A DNA stretch of 64,000 nucleotides from Lepiota brunneoincarnata (GCA_023014365.1 JAEBUN010000077.1:1-64000), one strand, 5' to 3'. Counted from the first letter of the stretch, positions 34,216-46,639 are shown. Program-made: numbers and translations. Notes: a model not told the origin generated them from the letters alone.

Positions 34216-34574
34216 GGTGATAGTTGTCTAGCAATCAATTATCGCTAGAAGGATGAAAAATTGGGTTGTGATGATGGAGATCCCTGAATACAGGTTCCAC
34301 AATCTGACAACACAGCAGTGACAGGAACACGTGATGCATTCGAGTTCTAGGGTGATTATTTGGTAGGTGATGAGAGTGGTGGTGGAGGTGAAGACAAAAA
34401 TGAGTAGGTAAGCCAGGTCTTCTGGCAGGGAGAGGTTGAGGGATGTAGCAATGGCTACACAGAGAGGTGGTTCTCTTTCGCACATCGTTTTGAATGACCA
34501 GAGTACTTCGACGTGTTCAGTATGTCGGCAGAGCAGAGCAAAGTAAAGGGCAAGCAAGAGATAAGCAGCAGAGT

Positions 34575-34585
34575 ATCTTAGTGTT
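34575..34585 (-). other. Putative self-priming site of gypsy-B2
   Basis: On the minus strand AACACTAAGAT begins 1 nt after the 5' LTR and is the exact complement of ATCTTAGTGTT (minus strand, 34756-34746), which lies about 26 nt after the LTR TATATAAGG box (34790-34782). This is the arrangement of Tf1-type self-primed elements. No 18-nt tRNA 3'-end match is seen at this site. Confidence 0.6.
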
Positions 34586-34586
34586 T

Positions 34587-34970
34587 TGTTACCCAGGTTA
34601 GGGGTTTGCTCTTGAGTAGCACAGGATTTGACACAGGATGTCTATACAAACTTGGTCCTGTCCTACTAAGTGTGACTTGGAGATGATGGAGCACTATAGT
34701 CCAGCTGGTTTAGAGGCAAAGAGTTATAGGAGGCAAGAACTGTATAACACTAAGATAAGGATACAAGGTATTGTACTGTATCCTTATATACTTCTAAGTG
34801 TGGCTGTACTCCTACTATAATAGTCCAGACCAGAGTAACTATGAGTCAGAGATAAGAAACATGAGGCATATGGTAAGAATAGTCCTTCTGATGTACACTA
34901 CTGATGGTTTCATAGTGACATGGGAATATAGCTAAAAATAACTGTCCTTCTGATAAGACTTCTGATAACA
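34587..34970 (-). repeat. LTR-B copy c (5' LTR of gypsy-B2)
   Basis: 384 bp, TGTTACCCAGG...GATAACA. Followed on the right by LINE 3'UTR sequence. Very similar to copy b. Confidence 0.88.
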
Positions 34971-35235
34971 TAACCCCCAATAAGGGGGGGGACCCTGCCT
35001 CTGGTCTGGCACCTTTGCCACATGCTAGGCAGCAGCTGTCTTCCTGCCTCCATTTGCTCAGGGTGGCTTCTTCCTGGGTATGGGAAAATGCATGCCTGCA
35101 TCTGCAGTCATGCATTGTATGTACAAATACCCTGTAGTGTACAGCTTGGTCGTTTGTACTGTAGTACATTGCTGCATGCAACCTCCCTACATGGCCTACA
35201 TAATAAATTGGAGATTTTTTTTAAAAAAAAAAAAA
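34971..35235 (+). mobile_element. LINE L2: family A 3' end, plus strand
   Basis: 265 bp of 3'UTR starting TAACCCCCAATAAGG, ending AATAAATTGGAGATTTTTTT and an A tail (35222-35235). Followed by GATCC of L3. It is 5'-truncated or cut by gypsy-B2's LTR. Confidence 0.78.
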
Positions 35236-36106
35236 AGATCCAGACCCAGTGAGTCTGCTGTTTCCAGCAGGGAGGCAGCAGCAGCAGGATTTTGGGGAGC
35301 CTATGGTCCCACTGCAGCACATGGCAGTTGAAGTCCCCCAACATGAGGGCACACTGTGGGAGAGAGTCTACAGCATCTGCCAGATAGTGAATGCCTAACT
35401 GCCTGTTGTCCAAGTAGACATTGAGGAAGTACATGGCCTCCCCATGCAGAAACATAGAGACAGCTATGATGTCACAATGATCAACCACATCACATCAAAG
35501 TGAAGGCCAGAGCTGCATCATCCAGTTATGTACATACACCATAATCCGAGGAGGCTGATCCAGGGAAAAAGGAGGGCAGAACAAACACAGCCACTCCAGA
35601 TACTTAGGCACTCTGACAACCTCATCCCTGTCAGGGTCAGAGGAAGACTGCATGTGATGGATGGAGTGCCAGAGCAGCTCCTGTAGTAGGAACATATCCA
35701 TGTCATCTTTGAATTGTTTGAGTAAGGTGTCTACAAGAATGTAACTACAGAATACATTCTGCAACCAGATATGACATGCCCATCTCAAGCTCCTAGGTTT
35801 CTGATGGTCCCTATTCATTAGGGTAAGCAAGGTTGACGCAGTGGGGAATGAACCCTTACTGGAGCATTGTACCAGTGCTCAATCCACTCTCTATCAAAGC
35901 AGTGAGCCCAGAACAGGCAAGCCAAAGCCAAAGCAGCATGAGCACCACTGCAGTTCATGCACACAGGGGTGTGAGGGCAGGGGCAGTCAGTGGGGGTAGG
36001 GGCAATGGGTGGCCTGTGGTTGGGCTGGCCCTTGCAACATGCAGCAAATGCCCAATGGTTAGTTGGGGAATGTGGACCACCACAGTGAGAGCAGCAGATA
36101 GCCTTC
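35236..36106 (-). mobile_element. LINE L3: end of ORF1 and endonuclease, minus strand
   Basis: Zinc knuckles (CSHCGG, CMNCSGAHA) and the ORF1 end (EWIEHWYNAPVRV, stop) near 36100-35840. Then ORF2 from about MLTLMNRDHQK with QELLWHSIHH and GDFNCHVLQWDH. It is cut on the left by L2's tail and on the right by L4's tail. It preserves the normal ORF1-to-ORF2 junction that L8 lacks. Confidence 0.78.
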
Positions 36107-36879
36107 CTCTTTTTTTTTTTTGTTTTTTTGAAATCAACAATTTATAATGCAGTGCTCGAACACAGTCCACATGTACTAGCTACATACAAGGCAACTAATA
36201 CATGGTATAACTACCAATAAAGGTAGGGAAGAGAGTCCTGCTGACTTGAAAGGCTACACTCTATAAAGAAGTGCACATGGGTGAAGAGCCCACTACCCTG
36301 ACAGAAACTGGGGCACAGCAGATAAGGGGTGGATAGGGCCTAGAGGTCCCCTCCAAAGGGGGTTAGGGGTCAATTCCCTGTAAATTCCTACACCCTGCAG
36401 GCAGCAGCTCTAAGAGCTTCGGGTCCCCACCCTTACCAGGTGTTAGGAGTCATTTCTCCATAAATTGCTACACCCTACCTGAGGGTAGGGGGCAAATAAC
36501 CATCAGCTCCTTGAGGCCAAAGCCCATGAGGGGGGAATAACCCAAAGGCCCTTCCCAGTCATCCCACTCCCTCTAGGGGGTGGGATTGGAATGATAACAC
36601 AGATGGATTATGTTCCAGAAAGCCCAGAAGGGTGTTGAGGTTGCAGGGTAAGCCGCCACACTGCATATACTCCAAACAGGAGGTAAGGATGTGAGTATGG
36701 GTTTCAAGCTGCAGCCCACAAGGACAGGAGTGATCCTCCTGGGGATGGAATCTAGCATGGTATTCCCCTATAGGGGTATGGCTGAGTATAGTACAGACTG
36801 CCCATGCTGTGCCAGTGACAGACATCCAAAGACCGATTTCCTGGAGCCAAGTACCTCCAGAGAGGTATGAGGGTTGTGA
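36107..36879 (-). mobile_element. LINE L4: family B 3' end, minus strand
   Basis: T-rich tail (36108-36128), then GAAATCAACAATTTATAATGC, the 3'UTR, and the ORF2 C-terminus with the Cys/His cluster CPCGLQLETHTHILTSC. 5'-truncated at about 36880. Inserted after CTTCCTC in L3. Confidence 0.8.
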
Positions 36880-37535
36880 TGCTTCTTTCCCTCTTACCAC
36901 CATCATCTCCACTTTACATTATTTTTTACTCTTAATCTACAGGCAGCCATCTATGTCACTATTCTTACCCTCTTCACCCTTCTGAAGTGTCCTGGGGCTG
37001 TTTGGCATTGTTGGGGAGTTGGGTGCACCCTTGGCAAAGGTGCTTAATGGCTGGATATGCTGGCCACCTGATGAGCTGGTGGTTCTGGGTGGTCTCTGCT
37101 GGGGTCAGTGGATCCCTGGCTGGTCAAAACAGGTTAAGAGTTCCCCTGGGCACATCCTGGGTGGGTTTGCAGTGGGACAACCATGCTCCTCACCAAGCTC
37201 TCGCAAAACCTGTAGTGAGTGTGCTTCTCCCAAATACCCCCTCATGAGTAGAGAGTCTCCTGCTTGAAAATGGGGGCATGCCTGCAAGGGACTGAGAGGA
37301 TGGGGGATGGTAAGAGGGGACATCAAGGTGAGAACAAGCTGACTGAGAGGACAAGCCACCCCCCTCCTGCATTCCAAGTGAGTAAAGCTCAGCTGGGTGC
37401 AGGAGCATTAGTAGGGATTACCCAAACTCCAGGGCAGCTCTCATGCTATGACTTCCATCCCAGTAGCAGCCCCTGCAAGACAGTAAGCCCAGACAGTTAT
37501 ATGGGGATCTGTGCTTATTGCAGATCTGGGCAACT
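36880..37535. other. Unassigned stretch (host or unknown repeat)
   Basis: No match to the LINE or LTR families in this window. There are short ORFs on both strands but no domain I recognise. It continues, after removal of the solo LTR-C and LINE L5, into 40073-40161 and 41573-42050. Confidence 0.4.
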
Positions 37536-40067
37536 TGTTAGAGCCGGTGCAGATCAGGACCAAAGTGGAGGGTCGGGGTGGTATCCTTGGTATAAGGTAA
37601 CTGGGGAACAGGACGAAGTCAGTACGTAGACTTCAGGACTGAGGTAGAGTACTTTGGGTGGGGAGTTGGACTTGCGGCCTCAGCATATGTACTGTGCCCT
37701 CCTACTGTCCTAGTCTGTATTTCAGGAAGTCAGGGCTGAAGCAGAGTGAGGCAAGATAGAGAGAGGAGGATAGGGAGACAGGGAGCTAGTCTGCTGCTCA
37801 ATTTGATTATTAGACTGAAGAGTACAAGCCAAGTACCTATGGTATATATACTACTGGCCTTACAAACTATGACTTGTACTGACTATGTGCAGAGCAAAGC
37901 AGGGGCCGATATAGTTACAAATGGATTACAAATGGATTACAAATGGAATGGAAACCAGTACAGGTATGGAGACTGATAACGTATCTTGACTATGGACAGG
38001 AAATGGAGACTGGGAACTAGAGACACCAAGGGTCAGGTGACCATGGCATGTGTGGAGGTGGTCGTGTGATCGGGGCAGTGGGTTGCAGTCAGAGCAAGTT
38101 GGGGCTGAGTCAGAGGGCAGAGGGTTGTTGTGTGGAACACACATTGAAAAGCAGATTACTTTATGAGATCAAAAATGAAGTTTGTTAACAGGTTTGCTAT
38201 GTAATTCCAACTTTATAAGTTTGTGGGGGAGAGGTTGTCACAGATCTCCAGAAATATATTCAATTCTAGTGTTTTTAGGGTCTTGGTAAGTTATTCTCTT
38301 AGTCTCCAACTAGACAGACAGTTGTTCTATCTGAATACAATGGGAACTTTGACAGTCATTACTATATAATATGTTAACTAATATCTTCACAATTTGATAA
38401 GTCAGGCAAAACACAAGCTTTCACAATCAGTGAACCTCCATAGACCTAGCAGACAACGTGTTTTAATGGGCCCTAGCGTACTACATCCTTTTCTCTTGAC
38501 AATACTGTAAATTTACACTACCCAGTGAGACAGGCTTTTGACAAGCTCCTGCAGTAAGTGTCTTTAAGCTAGTAGGCCTAGTGGACAGCATTATCTAATG
38601 GGCCCTAGTGCACTACAGCTTCTGAACAAGGCAATAAAACTTTTATACTACTCAGTGAGACAGGCTTCTAGCAAGCTCCTGCAGTAAGTATCTTTAAACT
38701 AGATAGACCTAGTGGACAGCATTTTCAACAGGCCCTAGCATACTATGTTTGCTTCTCAATTAAACAGCTCTACAATTCAATGGTATACTTCTGAGGCAAG
38801 GCCTCTAAGAGGAACCCAAAGAAACAGAGGTTAGTGAACTTTCTACTTAAGAACAGAAGAGGCATAGCAACTCGTATTCAGTTCTCGAGTCAAGCAGAAG
38901 GGTCTGTCAATATCTCAATCATTTCAAAGGGTCTGGTTTTTAAAGAGTATAACTCTTTAAGTCCCTGGTGGTCTATGACTGAAGAAAATCACATAAAATT
39001 GCTTTATATTCCTATCCTAATTGACCATACAATCAGGGGGGGAAATAGGCAAGCAGTTTCTTGCCTCCCATGTAATTTACAGACGAGTTTTTATAATAAT
39101 ATACAATTAACTTATGGGTATACCTGAAACAAGCCTTCAGCTTCATCATTTTATTGTCTCCTCATCATTTAGGAGCATCATTCTAGGAGTTCCGATATCA
39201 GCAACATCAATTTGCTCTCAGGGACTTGCTCCCTAGGTGCCTGGCTATTTATATCACAGCCAGCTGGGTTAGCAAGTTTCCTCGCTAACATTTATCTATT
39301 GGTTTTTATTCTCAGACTCTCCACACCTGAGTTTCTCAACCCTAATATTCTAAAGTCCACTTCCATAGTCTTCAGGTAGTAGACTAACACTAGAATTAAT
39401 TAGCTTATTCTATTCTTATCAATCTTCATTTTCTAGTTCATCATTTCTGATCTCTTTTTGTTTCTATGAGGGGGCATCCTTCCCTGAGTACCCTCTGGGA
39501 TACCCTCATTCAATCCCTTAGGTTCCAATATCATCAGAATCATTCCAAGGGGACATTCTTGTCAGGACATTAGCTAATCCCTACATTCTTTTGTCAAGAT
39601 TCACTCCCAGACCTGTTATTATGACTAGGTACTATCTGGATGACATAGGTGTTGTGACTTGTCCACTTTCTAGGGCAGAGGCAAAGAAATGGGTCTTTTG
39701 TGCAGTCATGAGTATCTTAACTAATATCTTAGTTAACATGGTATTGGATACAATGCTCGGGTACATTCATATCAGAGTCATTCTTCCATAGCCTTGTCAC
39801 CAATAAGTTAGTTAACATGACTTTTTACTTGTCTGGGTGTTCTGGTTCTGTTTCTGAGATGTCCACCTTCACATATTTTAGATAGTATTCTAAATCCCTT
39901 GCACCCAGTGTCTGACCATGGCCATATACTGATATTATTCAGTAACGGAGAGCTAGTTACTTTATTAGCTAGTGATTTCACAAATGAAATGATTTTGCGG
40001 CACAACAATGTAGAGTCGAGAAGCCAAAGTTTAAGTGATTAGACTCTGAGTTGGCATGGATATGACA
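37536..40067 (-). repeat. Solo LTR-C copy 3, interrupted by S2
   Basis: Minus-strand LTR-C (TGTTAGAGCC...GGATATGACA on the plus strand) with perfect duplication CAACT (37531-37535, 40068-40072). S2 sits within it at 38145-40007. Partly CpG-decayed. Confidence 0.88.
38145..40007 (-). repeat. S2: second copy of the 1.86-kb repeat
   Basis: Inverted homologue of S1 with the same ends (TGAAAAGC...GGCACAACA on the plus strand), TATA-like and polyadenylation signals and triple tandem repeat (about 38400-38750). It is inserted in a solo LTR-C. The target duplication is not clear (AT or ATG at most). Confidence 0.65.
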
Positions 40068-40161
40068 CAACTGGATCTCAATCATGAACTGGCTGCTGAG
40101 TAACAGAAAGGTGGTCCAGGGGTTGCACCCTGGATAGCCACTGGGCTGTAGCAGTCTGTTC

Positions 40162-41556
40162 TTTTTTTTTTTTTTTTTTGAAATCAACAATTTATAATGC
40201 AGTGCTCAAATGCAGTCCACGTGCACTAGCTACGTACAAGGCAACTAATACAGGGTATAACTACCACTAAAGGTAGGGAAGAGAGTCCTGCTGACTTGAA
40301 AGGCTACACTCCATAAAGAGTGCATGTGGGTGAAGAGCTCGCTACCCTGACAGAAACCAGGGCATGACAGACAAGGGGTGGATAGTGCCTAAAGGTCCCC
40401 CCCTGAAGGGGGTTAGGGGTCAGTTCCCTGTAAATCCCTACACCCCACAAACAATGGCTCTAAGAGCTTTGGGTCCCCCTCTTATCGGGGTAAAGCATCA
40501 ATTCACAGTAAATCACTTCAAGCTACCTGAAGGCAGCCGGTGAATAACCGTGGACTTCTCAAGACTGAAGCCCATGAGGGGGGAATAACCCGAAGGCCCT
40601 CCCCAGTTATCCCACTCCCTCAGGAGGGTGGGATTGGAACAAAAACGCAGAAGGATTTCATTCCAGAAAGCCCAGAAGGGCATCAAGGTCATGGAGTAAG
40701 CTGCCATACTGTGTGTACTTTGGACAGGAAGTGAGGATGTGGATGTGGGTTTCAAGCCACAACCCACAAGGACAGGAGTGATTCTCCTGGGGGTGGAACC
40801 TAGCATGGTACTCCCCAATAGGGGCATGACCAAGTATAGTGTGGACTGCCTGCACCATGCCAGCAACAGACATCCAAGGACCAATTTCTTGGAGCCAAGT
40901 ACCTCCGAAGAGGTATGAGGGTTGAAAAGGCTTCCCAAGGGAGTCCAACAGGAGGAGGAAATTCCTACCCCAATACAAGGGCGAGCAAAACATATTCACC
41001 CACTTGTTGATGCACTCTCTCATGGCCTCAGCCCAGAGAGAGTTGATAGTAGTTGCTGGGCAGATGCCCAGCAACACACAAAGCTCTTTTGCCATCACAA
41101 TAGCATCAGAGTGAAGCTCTGCAACAGAGCCTAGGGGCACCTGCCAGAAAGTAACGGTCCACTGGGCTTTAGCAGACAACCAGTGATCCAGAGACTAACA
41201 CACCTCCAGGGAGTAAGTCTGGCCAGTGTGAACAGAAGGATCAACAGCTCTGCAGGCTCTGCCTGCAGAGCTGGTGTAGATAAAGATATGATCAGTTTTA
41301 GTATGGTCCAGGACCATGCCTACTCCCAATCAGATGGAGTGAAGTTCTGTGTCAGCTAGTAGAACACTCCCTGCAGCCTGCCTGGCCTGCCTGACCAAGT
41401 GTCCACCTGCAAATATGCAAGCTGCTGAAATGGCCTGCAGTCTCCCACACAGCAGCTGGTGAGCACCAGCCACTATGCAAGCAGACAATGGGTTGGTCTG
41501 TACCCTCCATATAGAGGCATGCAGTCCATCAAGATGCCATTGCTTCAAATCCCCCT
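40162..41556 (-). mobile_element. LINE L5: family B, 5'-truncated, with 16-bp target duplication
   Basis: Perfect duplication CTGTAGCAGTCTGTTC (40146-40161, 41557-41572). T tail at 40162-40179, 3'UTR, then the ORF2 C-terminal part: RNase H-like (ELHSI, TDHIFIYTSS), WQVPLGSVAELHSDA, and CPCGLWLETHIHILTSC. Truncated in the region before RNase H. It is the cleanest LINE insertion in the window. Confidence 0.92.
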
Positions 41557-41572
41557 CTGTAGCAGTCTGTTC

Positions 41573-42050
41573 AAAAAATAGCAAACCAGCTTGAGAGATC
41601 ATGATCTGCTGTCAATTGATCCTGAATAAGATCTGGGTTTATCGGTTCAAGTTGTTACCACATCAGTAGTTCTAGTGTGAGTCTGTGGGGTGAGTGGCAG
41701 AGTTTAGCCTGCCTTGTACACCCTATAGGAAGGCCTTCTGCGCTGACCTGCTACCCCGAGGATTACCTAGTTGGGAGAGCAATAGGTTTGGGGTGTTCCA
41801 CATTTTTGTGCTACCTCATATAAGTCCAGCCATTGGCTTTAGTACTGCACCAATTAGGGAGGCTGTTAGTGTGCCATCCAATGCCCCTGGGTGCACCACC
41901 TATAGGGTATGCCCCCACCTGTGTCTATGGCAAGTAAAGCTCAGTCTGGCATGGGAGTAATGGGCACTGTAGCACTCATCTCATGCCAAGTGGGCCATGT
42001 TGGGATTACACAGAGTTTTCCCACAAGGGACTCCTTAGATGGGCTGTGTT
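41573..42050. other. Unassigned stretch
   Basis: Right-hand continuation of the pre-insertion locus after L5. A short plus ORF (41694-41960) has no recognised domain. No RNA gene seen. Confidence 0.35.
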
Positions 42051-43482
42051 GCGGCCTAAGGTGAAGAGTGCTCTCATAGAAGTACAGAACACACTCCCAC
42101 AGCTTACTGAGCCATTCTCTCCATTTGTGGATGAGAATAGGCCAGGTCTCCATCTATTAGACCACTTCTCAGAGTGGATCAAATTCATGCTTTACACCAT
42201 TGATCCAGAGGGGGATTCAAAGCAACAGCACCTCAACAGGCTGCATTCCTCTATCCGGAGGGCACAGGCCAACTCATTGTCTGCTTGCTGATATGGAGCT
42301 CTACTCCATTCAATTAGGAGTAGGTATGGTCCTGGACCGTGCTGAAACTGATCACATCTTTATCTACACTAGCTCCACAGGCTCTGCCTGCAAAGCTGTT
42401 GATCCTTCTGTTCATGCCGGCCAAGCTCACTCCCTGGAGGTTTACCGATCTCTGGATTGCTGGTTGTTTGCCAAGGCCCAGTGAACTGTTACCTTCTGGC
42501 AGGTGCCTTCAGGCTCTGTTGCAGAGGTTCACTCTGATGCCATTGTGATGGCAAAGGAGCTTTGTGTCCCACTGGGTGTTTGCTCAGCAACTACCATCAA
42601 CTCCCTCCAGACTGAGGTCATGAGAGGGTGCATCAACAAGTGGGTGAATATGTTTTGCTTGCTCTTGTATTGGGGTAGGAATTTCCTCCCCTGTTGGACT
42701 CCCTCAGGAAGCCTCTCCAACCCTTGTATCTCTCCAGAGGTACTTGGCTCCAGAAAATCAGCCCTCAGATGTCTGTTGCTGGTATGGCATGGGCAGTCCA
42801 CACTACACTTGGTCACACTCCTATTGGGGAGTACTGCACTAGATTCTACCCCCAGGAGGACCACTCTTGTCCTTGTGGATTGCGGCTTGAAACCCATACT
42901 CACATTCTCACTTCATGTCTGAAGTACACATGGTGTGGTGGCTTACCCTGTGACCTTGATGCCCTTTTGGGCTTTCTGGAACATAATCCTTTGGCGTTTT
43001 CATTCCAATCACATCCTCCTGAAGGAGTAGGATAACTGGGGAGGGCCTCCAAGTTATTCCCCCCTTGCAGGCTTTGGTCTCAAGGAGTCCATGGTTATTC
43101 ACTGGCTGCCCTTGGGTGGCTTGAAGTGATCTACTGCAAATTGATGCATTACCCTGATAAGGGGGGGACCTGAAGCTCTTAGAGCCATCACCTGCAGGAT
43201 GTAGGGATTTACAGAGAAGTGACCCCTAACCCCCTTTGGAGGGGGGACCTCTAGGCCCTATCCACCCCTCATCTGTCACACCCTGGTTTTTGTTGGGTAG
43301 GCAAACTCTTCACCCATGTGCACTTTTTTACAGAGTGTAGCCTTTCAAGCCAGCAGGACTTTCTCCCCTACCTTAGTTGGTAGTTATACCATGTATTAGT
43401 TGCTTTGTTGTAGCTAGTGCACATGGACTATGTTCAAGCACTGCATTATAAATTGTTGATTTTTTTTTTAAAAAAAAAAAAA
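42051..43482 (+). mobile_element. LINE L6: family B 3' part, plus strand
   Basis: Begins about LRPKVKSALIEVQN, runs through RNase H-like sequence (a gap of about 100 bp at 42290), TDHIFIYTSSTGSACKA, CPCGLRLETHTHILTSC, the 3'UTR, and ends ATTATAAATTGTTGATTTT with an A12 tail (about 43470-43482). Followed by GATGG of L7. Confidence 0.82.
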
Positions 43483-45104
43483 GATGGTACTAATGTCCAG
43501 TTCACTGGGCACTGCCATGGTGTAGCACTCCACATGCAAATCCATCTGCTGGACTTGTTTGATACAAACAATTGAGCCCACAGATGCTAGGGCAGCTGCT
43601 GCTACCTGATGAATCTCTGCACAAATGACAGGGCCCAGATTAACCAGGAGACTGCCCCCTGCGAGGGTGAGTATAACCTGCTTGCACAAAGGTCTGAATG
43701 TAGTCATCCAAGGCTTGGGAGCCTTGGGTGGCTGCTGAGCAGCTGCTGCCTACTTGTGAAAGGAGACTACCTGATGAGAAGGCAGCCCTGGAAGTGTACA
43801 TGCCAGGTCAATGAGACCTGACAGAGAGGAGACAGCTGTGGCCACATACTGTAGGAGTAGGGCAGGGAGCAAGGCTTGGTAGCCAAGTTGACATATGGAG
43901 GGGGGGGGGGGCAGGGGGTGGCCTAGCAGCTAGCCAAGCCCTGTCCACCACTGACAACAGGGGGACAAGGGCAGTGTGTGCCGCCTTGATGTGAGATGGC
44001 CACTGTCCCACACCAGGGTTATGAGCCACTGGGACAGGATTGCCCAGCCCTGTGTAGGCCAGGTTCCTGAAGAACTGCTGGGTAGGTGCTGGAGGAGTGT
44101 ACTTGGTGGGAAGCACCCCAGATCCTCCCTTAGGGGGGGAGGCAGGGGGAGGTTACCCTCCACAGGGAGCAGCAAAGAGCTACTAGCCCATGGAGTACCA
44201 TCCACCTCCATAGGAGCTACAGAGGCCCTAGAAGAGTGGGCATACATGCTGCCTGCCACCCTGACAGGGGCAGCAGTGGCAGCAGAGTCCGGCCATTTTC
44301 CTTTCCCTTACACAGGGGTGGGGGTGTCTGGCCTGGATGGACCATACACCTCAGAGGCCCACTTATGAAGCCTCTAAGTGTGCTTGCCCTCCGTAAAGAG
44401 GATATTATCCCAGTCAAGCTCATCCACCTCATGGTAGAGCCTGGCCAGGGAGCGGGTGACCTCTTTGCTGCCACCCTTAGAAAGCTTAGCCCTCTTGGCT
44501 CTCTCCAGCCAAAGGGCCACTGTGTTGAGAGTATCCACCATGACCCCAGCCTCACCCTGTGCATCTGCAGGATTGCGGGAAAGGGTGAGGAAGGTGGGGA
44601 CAAACTCCAGATCCTCCTCCTCATCTACTGCAAAGGTGGGACTGGAGGAAGGCTCAGGGCCAGGGGTGTTGATGACCATCCTGGCAGAGCCTGAAACTAA
44701 CTTGAGGTTAAGATCCTGCCCAAGGAGGGCAGAAGGCTCAGGCATGCAGGTGTGCTTGGGATGAGAGGTCACTGGGACATCATCCAGGTAGATGATGGAC
44801 TTGCAAGGCCTCTTGGGGGCCTTGGTAACCGGAGCCTGCGATGCAGAGCTGTAGCCAGGTTGTGAAGTGCCAGGGGGGGCAACTTGAGTGTGGGAAGGAG
44901 CTATGGCAAGGGGGTCTGGTGACAAAAGATCCACTGGCAGAGGAGCTCCCACCCCCTGAGAGGAGTGAGTAGACCTAGGAGGCATACACATTAGACTTTA
45001 AGATCAATGATCAGACCAGTAGAGCTCATTACAGATTACAATGGGTAGGGGTAGGCTGTGGCTGTGCAAGTGAGTTGTTGGTGGTTGAAGTCCAAGAAGG
45101 GATG
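43483..45104 (-). mobile_element. LINE L7: 5'UTR and ORF1, minus strand
   Basis: Reads from CATCCCTTCTTGGACTTCAA at 45104 (same 5' end as L8, so a true 5' terminus). ATG at about 44991 starts MCMPPRSTHSSQGVGAP; the frame continues with AVDEEEDLEFVPTFLTLSRN, ALWLERAKRAKLSKGGS and VPSELDIST. It is cut by L6's tail at 43483. Frames are broken near 44370. Confidence 0.8.
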
Positions 45105-45866
45105 TTCCTCCACTGTCTCTCAGGATGGTAACAGTGTTGTAGGTGTTCCACTCCACCTGGAGTGGACATGTATATGGAGTCCTTAGCCAGGTGATTCATC
45201 TCCATAAGTGTTGGCTTATGTCCACTTGAGGCTGAAGCTTTTACAACCATCCCTTTGGAGGGACCTCATTGACCATCACAACATTATGGTTGTGTCCATG
45301 TGGTAGGGGGGGCATACCTATAATCTTATGAATGTCTACTTGGACAACCAACACACTGCCATTCTTGCTCTTAGGGAGCTGGTGGACACCTTGCCTGCTA
45401 TAATGTACATGGCAAGTGACTTCAATTGCCACTTGGAGCAGTGGGATCCTAGTTGGATCTTGCATCTGGGGATTGCCCAGTTTCTTTTGGAGGTTGGGAT
45501 GAATCTGGGTCTTGATTTGGCTTACCTGGTAGTTCCAGGCACAACTCACTTCCTGCACAATTTAAATCTGTCACCATTGGTGATCAATCTCATTTTTCTC
45601 CTGATGACTCAAGATCCTGATCTCAGATCAATCTGGAGAAGCATGGTCTGAAAGACCATGCTCCCCTTACTCTGGTTCTTCCAGTCATTCATTTTATGAC
45701 TGGGGTGATCCGTTGAGTTCTGAAGCCCAATAGTGATGAGGAGTCCAAGTTCATGGCCCAGATATGTGAGGGGCTAGCTACGTTGCAGCTGTCCATGGAC
45801 ACTCCTGCTGAGGTGGAGTCTGCAGCTTTAGCTGTGGCTCACATCATCTTGCAGGCCTGGGACATC
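45105..45866 (+). pseudogene. LINE L9: divergent LINE (family C) endonuclease
   Basis: The plus frame reads MNVYLDNQHTAILALRELVD and MASDFNCHLEQWDPSW, then QICEGLATLQLSMDTPAEVE toward RT. These match the endonuclease of families A/B at clear but much lower similarity, so this is a third LINE family. It is interrupted by L10's tail at 45867. Confidence 0.72.
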
Positions 45867-46583
45867 TTTTTTTTTTTTTTTTTTAAATCTCCAATTTATT
45901 ACACAGGCTGTGTAGGGAGGTTGTGTGCAGCAACATACTACAGTACAAACAACCAAGCTGTACACTACAGGGTATCTATACATACAACACATGACTGTGG
46001 ATGTAGGCATGCATTTCCCCATACCCAGGAAGAAGCTACCCTGAGCGAACAGAGGCAGGAAGACAGCTGCTACCCAGCACATGGTAAAGATGCCAGACCA
46101 GAGGCAGGGTCCCCCCCCTTATTGGGGGTTAGGGGTCAATTCCCACATAAATCCCTACATGCTACCTGAGGGTGGTGGAGGAATAACCAACACTCCAGCC
46201 TGGACCCAACCAGGCACCAGGTAGAGCTACTAGCCAATACTCCCCAGGGGGGGCCTGGCCCTCTCAGCGAATGCAAATGGAGTTGGTGACACCTTGAGGA
46301 AAGCAATGAGGGCCTCAACCATAGCCAGAACCCCCACCATGGAGTGCCTAGGGCAATTCCTGAACACGTGCTCACAGGTCTCCCCCCAAAACCTGCAGTG
46401 ACAGAAATAATCTTCCTGTGGATAGCCTCCTATCAGTACATGATTAAGAATAGCACACATCATCCATGCCATAACTGATACCAAATGAGTGTGCGGGATC
46501 CAGGCCCCACTGTAGAGATACATGGGCTGAAGGGGACAGTTGTCATCACTGGCAAGCTGGAGAAAACCATGCCTGCAATGGTC
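45867..46583 (-). mobile_element. LINE L10: family A 3' end, minus strand
   Basis: T18 tail (45867-45884), AAATCTCCAATTTATTACAC, 3'UTR, and ORF2 C-terminus (LYSGAWIPHTHLVSVMAWMM, then a Cys/His cluster FCHCRFWGETCEHVFRNC). 5'-truncated. Inserted after GGGACATC of L9. Confidence 0.82.
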
Positions 46584-46627
46584 TTTTTTTTTTTTTTTTT
46601 TTCTTTTTTGAAATCAACAATTTACAA
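46584..46627 (-). mobile_element. LINE L11: minimal family B tail
   Basis: A T-rich tail (46584-46609) plus about 16 bases of the family B 3' end (AAATCAACAATTTAC). An extreme 5' truncation; L8 inserted immediately beside it. Confidence 0.6.
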
Positions 46628-46639
46628 GGTATAGGGCTC

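Larger units (their letters stand above)
21811..34970 (-). mobile_element. Gypsy-B2: near-complete Ty3/gypsy chromovirus with an extra zinc-knuckle ORF
   Basis: Two 384-bp LTRs (34587-34970 as 5', 21811-22194 as 3') bracket gag, protease, RT, RNase H, integrase with chromodomain, and a third ORF. A copia element (23212-28185) interrupts ORF3. Without it the element is about 8.2 kb. The pol frame is broken mainly by TGA at Arg positions. Left flank is gypsy-B1; right flank is a LINE, and no shared target duplication is seen, so one flank has been rearranged. Confidence 0.86.
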
